In this document: positions 17,324 to 25,792 of the stretch, in pieces
How positions within the stretch are numbered: the stretch's first letter is position 1
How the letters are laid out: every line of letters starts with the position of its first letter
Source: Lutibacter sp. A80
GTDB lineage: Bacteria > Bacteroidota > Bacteroidia > Flavobacteriales > Flavobacteriaceae
Reading direction: 5' to 3'
Length of the DNA: 64,000 nucleotides
Assembly: GCF_022429645.1 (NCBI RefSeq)
Contig: NZ_CP092480.1
Span: 3,144,501-3,208,500, forward strand
Made by a program: the position numbers and the translations under genes
Notes under the pieces: model-generated
What the model was told of the DNA's origin: nothing
Seen by the model: the letters and a program-made list of their open reading frames with translations, nothing else
Databases searched by the model: none

Positions 17324-18910
17324 ATGAAAAAAATTACACTGATTGTTCTATTGTTTTGTGCAAGTTATTTACAAGCACAAGAATTTGAATATACCATAAA
17401 AAACATTTCTGAGAACACAAAATTAGCAGATTTTGGAGTTGCCTATTATGGAGAAAATGAAGCAGTATTTGCCTCCTCTAGAAAAGATAAATCGATACGC
17501 AAAAGGAATTGGTATTACAACCATCAACCTTATCTAGAATTATTTAAAGGAACCATAGGCGAGCAAGGAGAATTAATAGATGTAGAGCGTTTTTCAGAAA
17601 CAATAAACACAAAGTATCACGAATCTAACGTAGCCTTTACTAAAGATTTAAAAACGGTTTATTTTTCAAGAAATAACTATATAAATAAATCGATAACAAA
17701 AGATGAAGAAGGTTGGGTTTTAATCCAGTTATATAAAGCAACAGTAGGTGAAGATGGCGAATGGACCGATATAACCCCTATGCCATTTAATAGCGATAAT
17801 TACCAAACAGGACACCCATCATTAAACGCAGAAGAAGATAAGTTGTATTTTACTTCAGATATGCCAGGGACATTAGGATCTACAGATATATTTGTAGTAG
17901 CTATTAATGAAGATGGTAGTTATGGTACACCACAAAATTTAGGGCCAAATGTAAATACAACAGGCAAAGAGATGTTTCCATTTATAGACGAGCATAATAT
18001 GCTTTATTATTCATCAGACGGTTATTTTGAAGGGAACGGAGGATTAGATGTGTATGTAACACCAATTGAAGAAGCAGGCGCATTAACAGCGTCAAAAAAC
18101 TTAGGATATCCAATCAATAGTGCAGGTGATGATTTTTCGTTTGTAAAAAAGCCAGGAGAAAATTGGGGACATTTTTCATCAAATAGAGAAGGTGGAAAAG
18201 GCGATGATGATATTTATTATTTTGAAGGAACAGAAAGCGTCTTACCTTGTGAACAGTTAGTAGCAGGTCAAGTACGCGAAAAACAATCAGGAGCATTACT
18301 ACCAGGAGCCTTAGTAACATTATATGATGAAGAAGGAGAAAAACTAGAAAGTGTAATAGCTGATAAGTTTGCAGCATTCAGTTTTAAAGTAGACTGTGAA
18401 ACAGCCTATAAAGTTGTTGGGACAAAAGAAAGTTACAGCGAAGATAGTGAGGTGTTTACCACCACAGATGAACGCGATTTAGAATTAGAGTTAGGTTTAA
18501 GTTTAGACTCTAATGAGTTTGTAAATGTAGATGGTAAGCTATTGATAAAAATAGATCCAATTTATTTTGATTTAGACAAGTCGTTTATTCGTCCAGATGC
18601 TGCAATTGAATTAACAAAAGTGGTACAAATAATGAAAAAATATCCAAACATAAAGATAGCCTCAGGTTCACATACTGATAGTAGAGCATCAGACCAATAC
18701 AACTGGGCATTATCAAACAGAAGAGCAAAATCGTCTGTAGAATGGATAATTTCACAAGGTATAGATCCTTCAAGAATTACAGGTCAAGGTTATGGGGAAA
18801 CACAATTAGTTAATAAGTGTTCCGATGGAGTTGAATGTACAGAAGCAGAACATCAATTAAACAGAAGAACAGAATTTGTGATTTTAAACCCAGAAGCAAT
18901 CAACCAATAG
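17324..18910 (+). CDS. OmpA family protein with PD40 beta-propeller and carboxypeptidase-regulatory-like domain
   Basis: A 528-residue secreted or outer-membrane-associated protein. It has a signal peptide (cleavage near LQAQ), WD40-like PD40 repeats (about 70-300; segments LYFTSDMPG and LYYSSDGY), a CarboxypepD_reg-like beta-sandwich (about 310-390) and a C-terminal OmpA peptidoglycan-binding domain (about 410-525) with the HTDSRAS segment and the later LSNRRA motif. This architecture occurs next to PorP/SprF-like genes across Flavobacteriia. It resembles T9SS PorE without an evident TPR part. It probably links the outer-membrane complex to the cell wall. It lies 17 bp after the PorP/SprF-like gene and is followed by a strong terminator, so it ends the operon. 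Confidence 0.9.
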   Translation: MKKITLIVLLFCASYLQAQEFEYTIKNISENTKLADFGVAYYGENEAVFASSRKDKSIRKRNWYYNHQPYLELFKGTIGEQGELIDVERFSETINTKYHESNVAFTKDLKTVYFSRNNYINKSITKDEEGWVLIQLYKATVGEDGEWTDITPMPFNSDNYQTGHPSLNAEEDKLYFTSDMPGTLGSTDIFVVAINEDGSYGTPQNLGPNVNTTGKEMFPFIDEHNMLYYSSDGYFEGNGGLDVYVTPIEEAGALTASKNLGYPINSAGDDFSFVKKPGENWGHFSSNREGGKGDDDIYYFEGTESVLPCEQLVAGQVREKQSGALLPGALVTLYDEEGEKLESVIADKFAAFSFKVDCETAYKVVGTKESYSEDSEVFTTTDERDLELELGLSLDSNEFVNVDGKLLIKIDPIYFDLDKSFIRPDAAIELTKVVQIMKKYPNIKIASGSHTDSRASDQYNWALSNRRAKSSVEWIISQGIDPSRITGQGYGETQLVNKCSDGVECTEAEHQLNRRTEFVILNPEAINQ

Positions 18911-18931
18911 GTATAAAATTATTTTAATTAT

Positions 18932-18966
18932 AAAAAAAGGCATTTATTAAATGCCTTTTTTTTAAA
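18932..18966 (+). terminator. intrinsic terminator of the adhesin operon
   Basis: AAAAAGGCATTT pairs with AAATGCCTTTTT around a short loop, followed by a T-run; 22 bp after the OmpA-family stop codon. Confidence 0.8.
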
Positions 18967-19114
18967 ATTTTAAGTTTGTTTATTCAAAACTAGTTTGCTA
19001 ATAATAGTTCTATTTTATTGGCTAGTTAGTTGTATTTAATATGCTTATTATTAATAGTATAAACTTAAAATGATTATGTAATATTGATTAAAAACAAATA
19101 TTTTTTAATATAAT

Positions 19115-19522
19115 ATGAAGAAGAGTGAATTTAGATTAGATATTGATAATGTACAACATTTTAAATATCTACTTAAAATTATTTTGCCAAAGGAATTTAA
19201 ACCGATGCGAATAGAGAAAATAGATACTTGTTTTTTAGCTAAAATAAAATTTAGTTTTAGAAGTAAAGTCTCATATTATTTGGCTTTAAGTTCTAAAAAG
19301 AAACCTATAGATCAACTAGCTAAAAAGGTGGATGGTTTAGTTGAAAATAATTATAATGAAAAACCAAAACTTAGTAAACTAGAATACTATAAGCGCTCAA
19401 AAAACAAAATTGAAAAAACAAATATGTATAAATTCTCTAATTTTAAATTAATTCAGTATCGTATTTCAAATAATAAATTTGAAGAAGAAAAGTTAGACTG
19501 TGAGATATTTAATTTTCAATAG
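19115..19522 (+). CDS. hypothetical protein, basic, 135 residues
   Basis: I do not recognise this protein. It is Lys- and Asn-rich, has no signal peptide or membrane segment, and shows no clear motif. Its ATG follows an AT-rich leader, and it stands alone between the adhesin operon terminator and the convergent ribE gene, whose stop lies 23 bp away. Base composition is even more AT-rich than its neighbours, which could mean an orphan or recently acquired gene. The open frame is long enough to be real in this AT-rich context, but expression is unproven. Confidence 0.6.
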   Translation: MKKSEFRLDIDNVQHFKYLLKIILPKEFKPMRIEKIDTCFLAKIKFSFRSKVSYYLALSSKKKPIDQLAKKVDGLVENNYNEKPKLSKLEYYKRSKNKIEKTNMYKFSNFKLIQYRISNNKFEEEKLDCEIFNFQ

Positions 19523-19545
19523 AAAAGCTAAAAGGTGTTTGTTTT

Positions 19546-20139
19546 TTAAGAGTTATTTTTTTCTAATAATTTAGCTACATATTTTCCAATAACATCAAAT
19601 TCTAGATTTACTACAGTACCTTTTTTAAAAGTATGGAAATTTGTAAAATCATAAGTATAAGGAATAATAGCAACAGAAAATGTGTTGTTTATAGAATTAA
19701 CAACAGTAAGACTCGTTCCATTTATAGTAATTGATCCTTTTTCTATAGTAACGTTATTTAATGTAGGGTCATATTCAAAACTAAAAACCCAACTACCATC
19801 TTCTTCAACAACGTCTGTACAAATAGCTGTTTGATCAACATGACCTTGCACTATATGTCCATCTAACCTAGCACCAAGAATCATAGCGCGTTCTAAATTT
19901 ATTTTATCTCCAATTTTAAGGTGTTTAAAATTCGATTTATCTAAGGTTTCTTTTATTGCAGTTACAGTATATTCATTTCCATTTATAGCAACAGTTGTTA
20001 AACAAACCCCATTATGTGCAACACTTTGGTCTATTTTTAATTCAGAAGTAAAACTACTTTCTATTGTAATATGTATATTATCACCTTCTTTAATAATATT
20101 TTTAACAACTCCCAAGCTCTCTATTATACCTGTAAACAT
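19546..20139 (-). CDS. ribE: riboflavin synthase, alpha chain
   Basis: The 197-residue enzyme converts two molecules of 6,7-dimethyl-8-ribityllumazine into riboflavin and a pyrimidinedione that is recycled. The N-terminal MFTGIIE signature is exact, and the two lumazine-binding half-domains (about 1-90 and 95-190) are visible, the second opening with GHIVQGHVD. Length matches the usual 195-220 residues. It is divergent from pdxA, and the -7 elements of the two genes are almost adjacent. No FMN riboswitch-like structure is seen in the 60-bp gap. Confidence 0.96.
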   Translation of the reverse strand: MFTGIIESLGVVKNIIKEGDNIHITIESSFTSELKIDQSVAHNGVCLTTVAINGNEYTVTAIKETLDKSNFKHLKIGDKINLERAMILGARLDGHIVQGHVDQTAICTDVVEEDGSWVFSFEYDPTLNNVTIEKGSITINGTSLTVVNSINNTFSVAIIPYTYDFTNFHTFKKGTVVNLEFDVIGKYVAKLLEKNNS

Positions 20140-20160
20140 AATTTTATTAATTTATTTGAT

Positions 20161-20182
20161 TACTTTTGAAGTCTCAAAATTA
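20161..20182. promoter_or_regulatory. overlapping divergent promoters of pdxA and ribE
   Basis: TACTTTTG on the plus strand (20161-20168) points to pdxA; CAAAATTA (20175-20182) reads TAATTTTG on the minus strand and points to ribE. Both match TAnnTTTG. They lie 32 and 35 nt from the respective start codons, so the -33 region of each gene falls in or near the other gene's start. Confidence 0.5.
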
Positions 20183-20200
20183 AGCATTATAACCGTATTT

Positions 20201-21244
20201 ATGGATAAATTTGAAAAAATAAAATTAGGGATTTCTATTGGAGATTTTAATGGTATTGGAATAGAAATAATCTTGAAAACCTTTTCAGACAAAAGAATGT
20301 TAGATTTTTGTACGCCAATAATATTTGGAAGTGCAAAATTAATTACAAACTATAAGAAAAATTTAAACATTAATGTGCCTTTTAATGGAATAAGGCAAAT
20401 TGATAATGTTGTACATGGTAAAGTAAATATTTTAAATCTTTGGAAAGAAGATATTGAATTAAACTTAGGTAAGCCTACAGAAATGTCCGGTAAGCTAGCT
20501 TTTGAGTCGCTTCAATCAGCTACAAACGAACTTGCAAAAGGAACAATAGATGTATTGGTAACTGCGCCAATTAATAAGGATAATATTCAATCAGAGAATT
20601 TTAAATTCCCTGGACATACAGAGTATTTAGAATCTAAATTAGAAGGAGAAAGTTTAATGATTTTAATGACAGATTCTATTAGAATTGGTTTAATTACAGG
20701 GCATATTCCAATTGCTAAGGTTTCAGAAAGTATTACACCAGATTTAATTAAAAAGAAAGTAGCTATTTTGTATAATACGCTTGTTGAAGATTTTGCAATT
20801 CCTAAGCCAAAAATTGCAATTTTAGGGCTTAATCCACACTGTGGAGATCACGGCGTAATAGGAAATGAAGACGATGAAGTTATTAGACCAACTATTTCAG
20901 AAATTCAAAATGAAGGTAAATTAGTTTATGGACCGTATGCAGCTGATAGCTTTTTTGGATCAAGCAATTATAAAAACTTCGATGGTATTTTAGCAATGTA
21001 TCACGATCAAGGTTTAGCACCCTTTAAAACACTGTCTTTTGGAGAAGGCGTTAACTATACAGCAGGCTTAAGTCGCTTAAGAACCTCGCCAGACCATGGT
21101 ACAGCATACGAAATTGCAGGTAAAGGGATTGCAAATAACAATTCTTTTAAAGAAGCAGTTTTTACTGCTATAAAAGTTTTTAAAACCCGTGAAGAATATA
21201 AAAGTTTGACAGAAAACACTTTAAAAACGAATCAAAGAAAATAA
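20201..21244 (+). CDS. pdxA: 4-hydroxythreonine-4-phosphate dehydrogenase
   Basis: PdxA oxidises 4-phosphohydroxy-L-threonine in the DXP-dependent vitamin B6 pathway. The family signatures are visible: ISIGDFNGIGIEI near the N-terminus, the metal-binding histidines in FPGHTEYLE, in LNPHCGDHG and in MYHDQGLAPFK, and an LRTSPDHGTA segment near the C-terminus. I place the start at the ATG at 20201 (347 residues). The open frame extends upstream to a TTG at 20156, but that codon lies before the promoter -7 element and is not conserved. The downstream gene follows after 80 bp with its own promoter match. Confidence 0.95.
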   Translation: MDKFEKIKLGISIGDFNGIGIEIILKTFSDKRMLDFCTPIIFGSAKLITNYKKNLNINVPFNGIRQIDNVVHGKVNILNLWKEDIELNLGKPTEMSGKLAFESLQSATNELAKGTIDVLVTAPINKDNIQSENFKFPGHTEYLESKLEGESLMILMTDSIRIGLITGHIPIAKVSESITPDLIKKKVAILYNTLVEDFAIPKPKIAILGLNPHCGDHGVIGNEDDEVIRPTISEIQNEGKLVYGPYAADSFFGSSNYKNFDGILAMYHDQGLAPFKTLSFGEGVNYTAGLSRLRTSPDHGTAYEIAGKGIANNNSFKEAVFTAIKVFKTREEYKSLTENTLKTNQRK

Positions 21245-21293
21245 AAATTGTAAATTTCTTTATTTTAATTAAAAAATGTAGATATAATTTTTA

Positions 21294-21301
21294 TATCTTT
21301 G
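21294..21301 (+). promoter_or_regulatory. candidate -7 element (TATCTTTG) of the DUF177-rpmF unit
   Basis: An exact TAnnTTTG match followed by C, 23 nt upstream of the DUF177 ATG. The -33 region is not clear. Confidence 0.5.
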
Positions 21302-21324
21302 CACGCTCAAATTGAAGTTCTATT

Positions 21325-21900
21325 ATGAAAGATTTAAAAAAATTCGATATTTCTTTTATAGGTTTAAAAGATGGAGTTCACCAGTTTGAATATAATATAG
21401 GTAAAGAGTTCTTTGATTTTTTTAATTATGAAGAGTTTTACAATTCAAATGTAAATGTAAGTTTATCTTTTTTAAAGAAACCAACATTATTTGAGTTAGA
21501 ATTTACATTTTCAGGTAGCGTTGAAGTAGCGTGCGATATTACAAACGAATTATTTCAACAACCAATTGAAACTAGTATTTTTTTAATTGTAAAATTTGGG
21601 GATGAATTTAATAATGAAAATGAAGAGTTATTAATAATTCCACATTCAGATTATAAACTAAATATTGCACAATATATATATGAGGCAATAGTATTAGCAG
21701 TACCAATAAAAAAAGTACATCCAGGTGTAGAAGATGGTACCTTAAAATCTGAAATATTAGATAAATTAAACGAATTTAAAATTAAAGATAATAATACAGA
21801 AGAAAATCATTTAGATGTCGATTCAAATGCTATTGACCCTAGATGGAATAAATTAAAGAGCATACTAATAGAAAAAAATAAGAGTAATGGCACATCCTAA
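21325..21900 (+). CDS. DUF177 (YceD-like) protein
   Basis: This 191-residue protein belongs to the DUF177/YceD family, which almost always precedes rpmF and is linked in other bacteria and plastids to 23S rRNA processing. Typical features are a central beta-rich segment ([17 protein letters not shown]), a following acidic stretch and the C-terminal [11 protein letters not shown] motif. It overlaps rpmF by 14 bp, which implies translational coupling. The zinc-binding cysteine pairs of some relatives are not evident here. The family call rests on motif and synteny and is secure; its molecular role is known only from homologues. Confidence 0.9.
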   Translation: MKDLKKFDISFIGLKDGVHQFEYNIGKEFFDFFNYEEFYNSNVNVSLSFLKKPTLFELEFTFSGSVEVACDITNELFQQPIETSIFLIVKFGDEFNNENEELLIIPHSDYKLNIAQYIYEAIVLAVPIKKVHPGVEDGTLKSEILDKLNEFKIKDNNTEENHLDVDSNAIDPRWNKLKSILIEKNKSNGTS

Positions 21901-22081
21901 AAGAAAAATTTCAAAAACAAGAAGAGATAAAAGAAGAACTCATTATAAAGCTGTAGCTCCTCAAGTAGCTGTTGATCCTACAACAGGTGAGGCTCATTTA
22001 TATCATAGAGCTCACTGGCATGAAGGAAAACTTTATTATAGAGGCCAAATAGTAATAGATTCAGTAGAGAATCAAGCTTAG
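21887..22081 (+). CDS. rpmF: 50S ribosomal protein bL32
   Basis: A 64-residue basic protein with the bL32 opening [17 protein letters not shown] and the usual Bacteroidota C-terminal half. The zinc-binding cysteines of some bL32 proteins are absent, giving the zinc-independent type. It overlaps the DUF177 gene and is followed by a strong terminator, so the pair forms a two-gene operon. Confidence 0.97.
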   Translation: MAHPKRKISKTRRDKRRTHYKAVAPQVAVDPTTGEAHLYHRAHWHEGKLYYRGQIVIDSVENQA

Positions 22082-22100
22082 TTTATTACATTAAAGTATA

Positions 22101-22131
22101 AAAAAAACTCTCATTTTTGAGAGTTTTTTTG
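22101..22131 (+). terminator. intrinsic terminator after rpmF
   Basis: AAAAAAACTCTCA pairs with TGAGAGTTTTTTT (13-bp stem, short loop), so fabH downstream probably has its own promoter; a near-match TACTTTG occurs at about 22195. Confidence 0.85.
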
Positions 22132-22231
22132 TTTATATAGTCGTTTTTTTTAAAAAATGATATATTTGGCAAATAATTAAAAATAAATTTCATTACTTTG
22201 AAGTTCTTTTTTTATTAAGAAGAAACGTATT

Positions 22232-23227
22232 ATGACAAAAATTACCGCAGTAATTACAGCCGTAGGAAAATATGTTCCAGAAGATGTTTTAACTAACGCA
22301 ATGTTAGAAGAAATGGTAGATACTAATGATGAGTGGATAACATCTAGAACTGGAATTAAAGAACGTAGAATTTTAAAAGGAGAAGGACTAGGAACTTCCT
22401 TTATGGCTATTAAAGCCGCTCAAGAACTTATTGATAAGAAAAAATTAGACCCTAAAGAAATAGAACTAGTTATTGTTGCCACTGCAACTCCAGATATGCA
22501 AGCCGCTGCAACAGCTGCTTATGTAGCAACAGAAGTTGGAGCTACAAATGCTTTTGGTTTTGATTTAGAAGCCGCTTGTTCAGGTTTTTTATACGGAATG
22601 TCCGTTGCAGCTAAATATATAGAATCAGGAAGATATAAAAAAGTGTTACTTATTGGAGCTGATAAATGTTCATCTATGATTGATTATACAGATAGAGCAA
22701 CTTGTATAATTTTTGGAGATGGAGCAGGAGCAGTATTATTTGAACCAAATGAGGAAGGACTTGGCCTACAAGACGAGTACTTAAGAAGTGATGGTTCGGG
22801 TAGAAATTTTTTACGAGCAAAAGCAGGAGGCTCTTGTTACCCTATTACAAAAGAAGTAATAGATAATAGAGAAAATTTTGTTTATCAAGATGGAAAAACC
22901 GTATTTAAAAATGCAGTTTTTAATATGGCAGATGTTGCTGCAAAAATGTTAGAACGTAACAATTTAACAAAAGAAACTATAGATTGGCTTGCAGCACACC
23001 AAGCTAATAAAAGAATAATAGAAGCAACAGCAAATAGAATTGAAATAGACAAATCTAAGGTAATGATGAATATTAAAAAGTATGGAAATACTACTTCAGC
23101 TACATTACCATTGCTACTAGCAGATTACGAAAAACAACTTAAAAAAGGAGATAAAATAATTTTTGCCGCATTTGGAGGAGGATTTACATGGGGATCTATT
23201 TACCTAAAATGGGCATACAACTCTTAA
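22232..23227 (+). CDS. fabH: 3-oxoacyl-[ACP] synthase III
   Basis: FabH starts fatty-acid synthesis by condensing an acyl-CoA with malonyl-ACP. The 331-residue protein has the thiolase fold and the catalytic triad: Cys in EAACSGF (about 115), His in HQANKR (about 257) and Asn in KYGNTTSA (about 287). The VGKYVPE start and the TNDEWITSRTGIKER substrate-entry segment are typical. It is followed by accB and accC, which supply malonyl-CoA, so the three genes form a coherent fatty-acid initiation block. Confidence 0.96.
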   Translation: MTKITAVITAVGKYVPEDVLTNAMLEEMVDTNDEWITSRTGIKERRILKGEGLGTSFMAIKAAQELIDKKKLDPKEIELVIVATATPDMQAAATAAYVATEVGATNAFGFDLEAACSGFLYGMSVAAKYIESGRYKKVLLIGADKCSSMIDYTDRATCIIFGDGAGAVLFEPNEEGLGLQDEYLRSDGSGRNFLRAKAGGSCYPITKEVIDNRENFVYQDGKTVFKNAVFNMADVAAKMLERNNLTKETIDWLAAHQANKRIIEATANRIEIDKSKVMMNIKKYGNTTSATLPLLLADYEKQLKKGDKIIFAAFGGGFTWGSIYLKWAYNS

Positions 23228-23258
23228 ATTAATTAACTTTAAAAACTAAGTGAATATT

Positions 23259-23738
23259 ATGGAATTAAAAGATATTCAAAATCTAATTAAATTTGTAGCT
23301 AAATCTGGCGCAAGCGAAGTTAAGTTAGAAATGGAAGACATTAAAATTACCATTAAAACTGGATCTGACAAAACAGAAACTACAATTGTACAACAAGCAC
23401 CAATAGGAATGCCACAAATGCCAATGCCTGGTCAAGTTGCAGCTCCAGTTCAAACTCAAGATACTCCAGTAGCTAAAGAAAAAGCAGAAGAATCTAAATT
23501 TATTGAAATTACTTCGCCAATAATTGGAACATTCTATAGAAAACCTTCTCCAGATAAACCAGTGTTTGTTGAAGTAGGTGATAATATAGCTGCAGATACT
23601 GTAGTTTGTATGGTTGAAGCAATGAAACTTTTTAATGAAATTGAAGCAGAAGTTACAGGTAAAATTGTAAAAATTCTTGTAGAAGATGGTACGCCAGTTG
23701 AATTTGGTCAACCATTATTTTTAGTAGATCCGTCTTAA
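23259..23738 (+). CDS. accB: biotin carboxyl carrier protein of acetyl-CoA carboxylase
   Basis: A 159-residue carrier whose biotinyl-lysine lies in the canonical EAMKLFNE motif of the C-terminal lipoyl-like domain (about 80-158). The N-terminal part (MELKDIQNLIKFVAKSG) is the usual AccB dimerisation helix, joined by a Pro/Gln/Ala-rich linker (MPQMPMPGQVAAP). I chose the ATG at 23259; a GTG three codons earlier is possible but less likely. It lies 31 bp after fabH and 72 bp before accC. AccB receives carboxyl groups from AccC and passes them to AccA/AccD, which are not in this window. Confidence 0.96.
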   Translation: MELKDIQNLIKFVAKSGASEVKLEMEDIKITIKTGSDKTETTIVQQAPIGMPQMPMPGQVAAPVQTQDTPVAKEKAEESKFIEITSPIIGTFYRKPSPDKPVFVEVGDNIAADTVVCMVEAMKLFNEIEAEVTGKIVKILVEDGTPVEFGQPLFLVDPS

Positions 23739-23747
23739 TATAAATTA

Positions 23748-23794
23748 CAATTTTCAATTTCCAATTTCTTTTGGATTTTGTTTTTTGAAAATTG
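23748..23794. repeat. palindromic element between accB and accC
   Basis: CAATTTTCA (23748-23756) and TGAAAATTG (23786-23794) are inverted around an inner TCCAA/TTGGA pairing. It resembles the short AT-rich palindromic spacers scattered in flavobacterial genomes and may affect the mRNA between accB and accC. Confidence 0.4.
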
Positions 23795-23810
23795 ATAAAC
23801 AGAAGTATAT

Positions 23811-25166
23811 ATGTTTAAAAAAATATTAATAGCCAATAGAGGCGAGATTGCACTACGTGTTATAAGAACTTGTAGAGAGATTGGAGTTAAAACAGTAGCT
23901 GTTTATTCAACTGCTGATGCAGAAAGCTTACATGTGCGTTTTGCTGACGAAGCAGTTTGTATTGGTCCACCTTCTAGTAGTGAATCCTATTTAAAAATGT
24001 CTGCAATTTTAGCAGCTGCAGAAATTACAAATGCAGATGCGATACATCCAGGATATGGATTTTTAGCTGAAAATGCCAAGTTTTCTAAACTATGTGAAGA
24101 GCATGATATAAAATTTATTGGTGCTACTGCGGAGATGATAAGTCAAATGGGAGATAAAGCATCTGCTAGAGCTACAATGAAAGCAGCAGGGGTTCCAACT
24201 ATTCCTGGTTCAGATGGTATTTTAGAAACTTTTGAAGAAGCTGAAAGTTTAGCTGATGAAATGGGATATCCTGTAATGCTAAAAGCAACAGCTGGTGGTG
24301 GAGGAAAAGGAATGCGTGCTGTATGGGAAAAAGATAAATTAAGACAATTATGGGATGCTGCCCGTCAAGAAGCAGGAGCTGCATTTGGTAACGAAGATAT
24401 GTATTTGGAAAAATTAATAGAAGAGCCAAGACATATAGAAATTCAAATTATTGGAGATTCCTTCGGAAAAGCTTGTCATTTATCAGAAAGAGATTGTTCA
24501 ATACAACGACGTCATCAAAAATTAACAGAAGAAGCTCCATCTCCATTTATGACACCACAATTAAGAAAAAAAATGGGAGAAGCTGCTGTAAGAGCTGCTG
24601 AACATATTTCTTATGAAGGCGCAGGAACAATAGAATTTTTAGTTGATAAACATAAAAATTTCTATTTTATGGAAATGAATACTCGAATTCAAGTTGAACA
24701 TCCAATAACAGAGCAAGTTATTGATTACGATTTAATTTATGAACAAATTAAAGTAGCAGCAGGAATTCCGATTTCGGGTAAAAACTATTTCCCAAAATTG
24801 CATTCAATTGAATGTAGAATTAATGCAGAAGATCCTTTTAACGGTTTTAGACCATCTCCAGGGCAAATAACAACATTGCATATTCCAGGAGGTCACGGTG
24901 TTAGAGTTGATTCTCATGTTTATGCAGGATATTCGATACCTCCAAATTACGATTCTATGATTGCAAAATTAATAACTACTGCTCAAACCAGAGAAGAAGC
25001 AATTAATAAAATGCGTAGAGCTCTTAATGAGTTTGTTATTGAAGGTGTAAAAACTACCATACCATTTCATAGACAATTGATGGAGCATCCAGATTATATT
25101 TCTGGAAACTATACCACAAAATTTATGGAAGATTTTGAAATTCAACCCGTAGAGGATGATGAATAA
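23811..25166 (+). CDS. accC: acetyl-CoA carboxylase, biotin carboxylase subunit
   Basis: The 451-residue enzyme carboxylates AccB-bound biotin with ATP and bicarbonate. It has the biotin carboxylase N-terminal domain ([19 protein letters not shown]), the ATP-grasp domain with the glycine-rich loop [12 protein letters not shown] (about 160-171), the [12 protein letters not shown] segment, the metal-binding [15 protein letters not shown] motif (about 290) and the C-terminal domain. Length and order match the family exactly. It closes the fabH-accB-accC run; a strong terminator follows 17 bp after the stop. Confidence 0.97.
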   Translation: MFKKILIANRGEIALRVIRTCREIGVKTVAVYSTADAESLHVRFADEAVCIGPPSSSESYLKMSAILAAAEITNADAIHPGYGFLAENAKFSKLCEEHDIKFIGATAEMISQMGDKASARATMKAAGVPTIPGSDGILETFEEAESLADEMGYPVMLKATAGGGGKGMRAVWEKDKLRQLWDAARQEAGAAFGNEDMYLEKLIEEPRHIEIQIIGDSFGKACHLSERDCSIQRRHQKLTEEAPSPFMTPQLRKKMGEAAVRAAEHISYEGAGTIEFLVDKHKNFYFMEMNTRIQVEHPITEQVIDYDLIYEQIKVAAGIPISGKNYFPKLHSIECRINAEDPFNGFRPSPGQITTLHIPGGHGVRVDSHVYAGYSIPPNYDSMIAKLITTAQTREEAINKMRRALNEFVIEGVKTTIPFHRQLMEHPDYISGNYTTKFMEDFEIQPVEDDE

Positions 25167-25182
25167 ATTTTATTTTAATTAT

Positions 25183-25221
25183 AAAAAAGGTTGTTTTAAA
25201 TAGTTAAAACAACCTTTTTTT
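25183..25221 (+). terminator. intrinsic terminator after accC
   Basis: AAAAAAGGTTGTTTTAA pairs with TTAAAACAACCTTTTTT (about 17-bp stem) followed by further T residues. Confidence 0.9.
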
Positions 25222-25246
25222 TAGACTTTTTTTAAGTTTTAAAATT

Positions 25247-25711
25247 ATGAAAGATCAAGAAATAACCATTGATGGTATAGATAAAATTATTTTAAAACAT
25301 TTAATGGAAGATGCTAAAACTTCAATTTTAGCTATTGCTAGAGAAATTGGAATTTCTGGTGCAGCAGTACATCAAAGGTTAAGAAAGTTAGAGTCAAATG
25401 GATTGATTTTAGGTTCAAAACTTATAATAAATCCAAAAGTGCTTGGATACACAACATTAGCTTATGTAGGTGTGCATTTAGATAATGCTAGTAAATATGC
25501 TTCAGTAATAAAAAGGCTGAAAGAAATTCCAGAAGTAGTGGAGTGCCATTATACTACAGGGAACTGGGCAGTTTTTATAAAAGTACTTAGTAAGGATAAT
25601 ACACATTTAATGAAAATATTGAATGAAGAAATTCAATTTATTCAAGGTGTAATTCGTACAGAGACTTTTATTTCGTTAGATCAACAAATAAATAGACAAA
25701 TTGGATTATAA
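25247..25711 (+). CDS. Lrp/AsnC family transcriptional regulator
   Basis: A 154-residue regulator with an N-terminal winged helix-turn-helix (about 8-60; ISGAAVHQRLRKLESNG) and a C-terminal RAM ligand-binding domain (about 70-150; the VVECHYTTGNWAVFIKV segment). Members form octamers or similar assemblies and respond to amino acids. The ligand and targets here are unknown. It is monocistronic, with terminators on both sides. Confidence 0.92.
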   Translation: MKDQEITIDGIDKIILKHLMEDAKTSILAIAREIGISGAAVHQRLRKLESNGLILGSKLIINPKVLGYTTLAYVGVHLDNASKYASVIKRLKEIPEVVECHYTTGNWAVFIKVLSKDNTHLMKILNEEIQFIQGVIRTETFISLDQQINRQIGL

Positions 25712-25750
25712 AAACACCTAACAAATTTTTAATCTATTAGGTGTTTTTTT
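25711..25750. terminator. bidirectional terminator between Lrp-family gene and zinc peptidase gene
   Basis: AAAACACCTAA (25711-25721) pairs with TTAGGTGTTTT (25737-25747) with A/T runs on both sides, between two convergent genes. Confidence 0.8.
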
Positions 25751-25792
25751 GATATAGCTTGTAATTTCGAACTCGTAATTTGTAATTAAATG

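Noticed and set aside
20140..20200. FMN riboswitch upstream of ribE
   Set aside because: The gap is only about 60 bp and contains none of the conserved junction sequences of that riboswitch.
20156..20200. Extended N-terminus of PdxA from a TTG codon
   Set aside because: The extension is not family-like and includes the promoter -7 element; the ATG at 20201 is preferred.
23325..23711. Minus-strand frame across accB
   Set aside because: It is a Phe/Asn/Cys-rich antisense of a clear biotin carrier gene.
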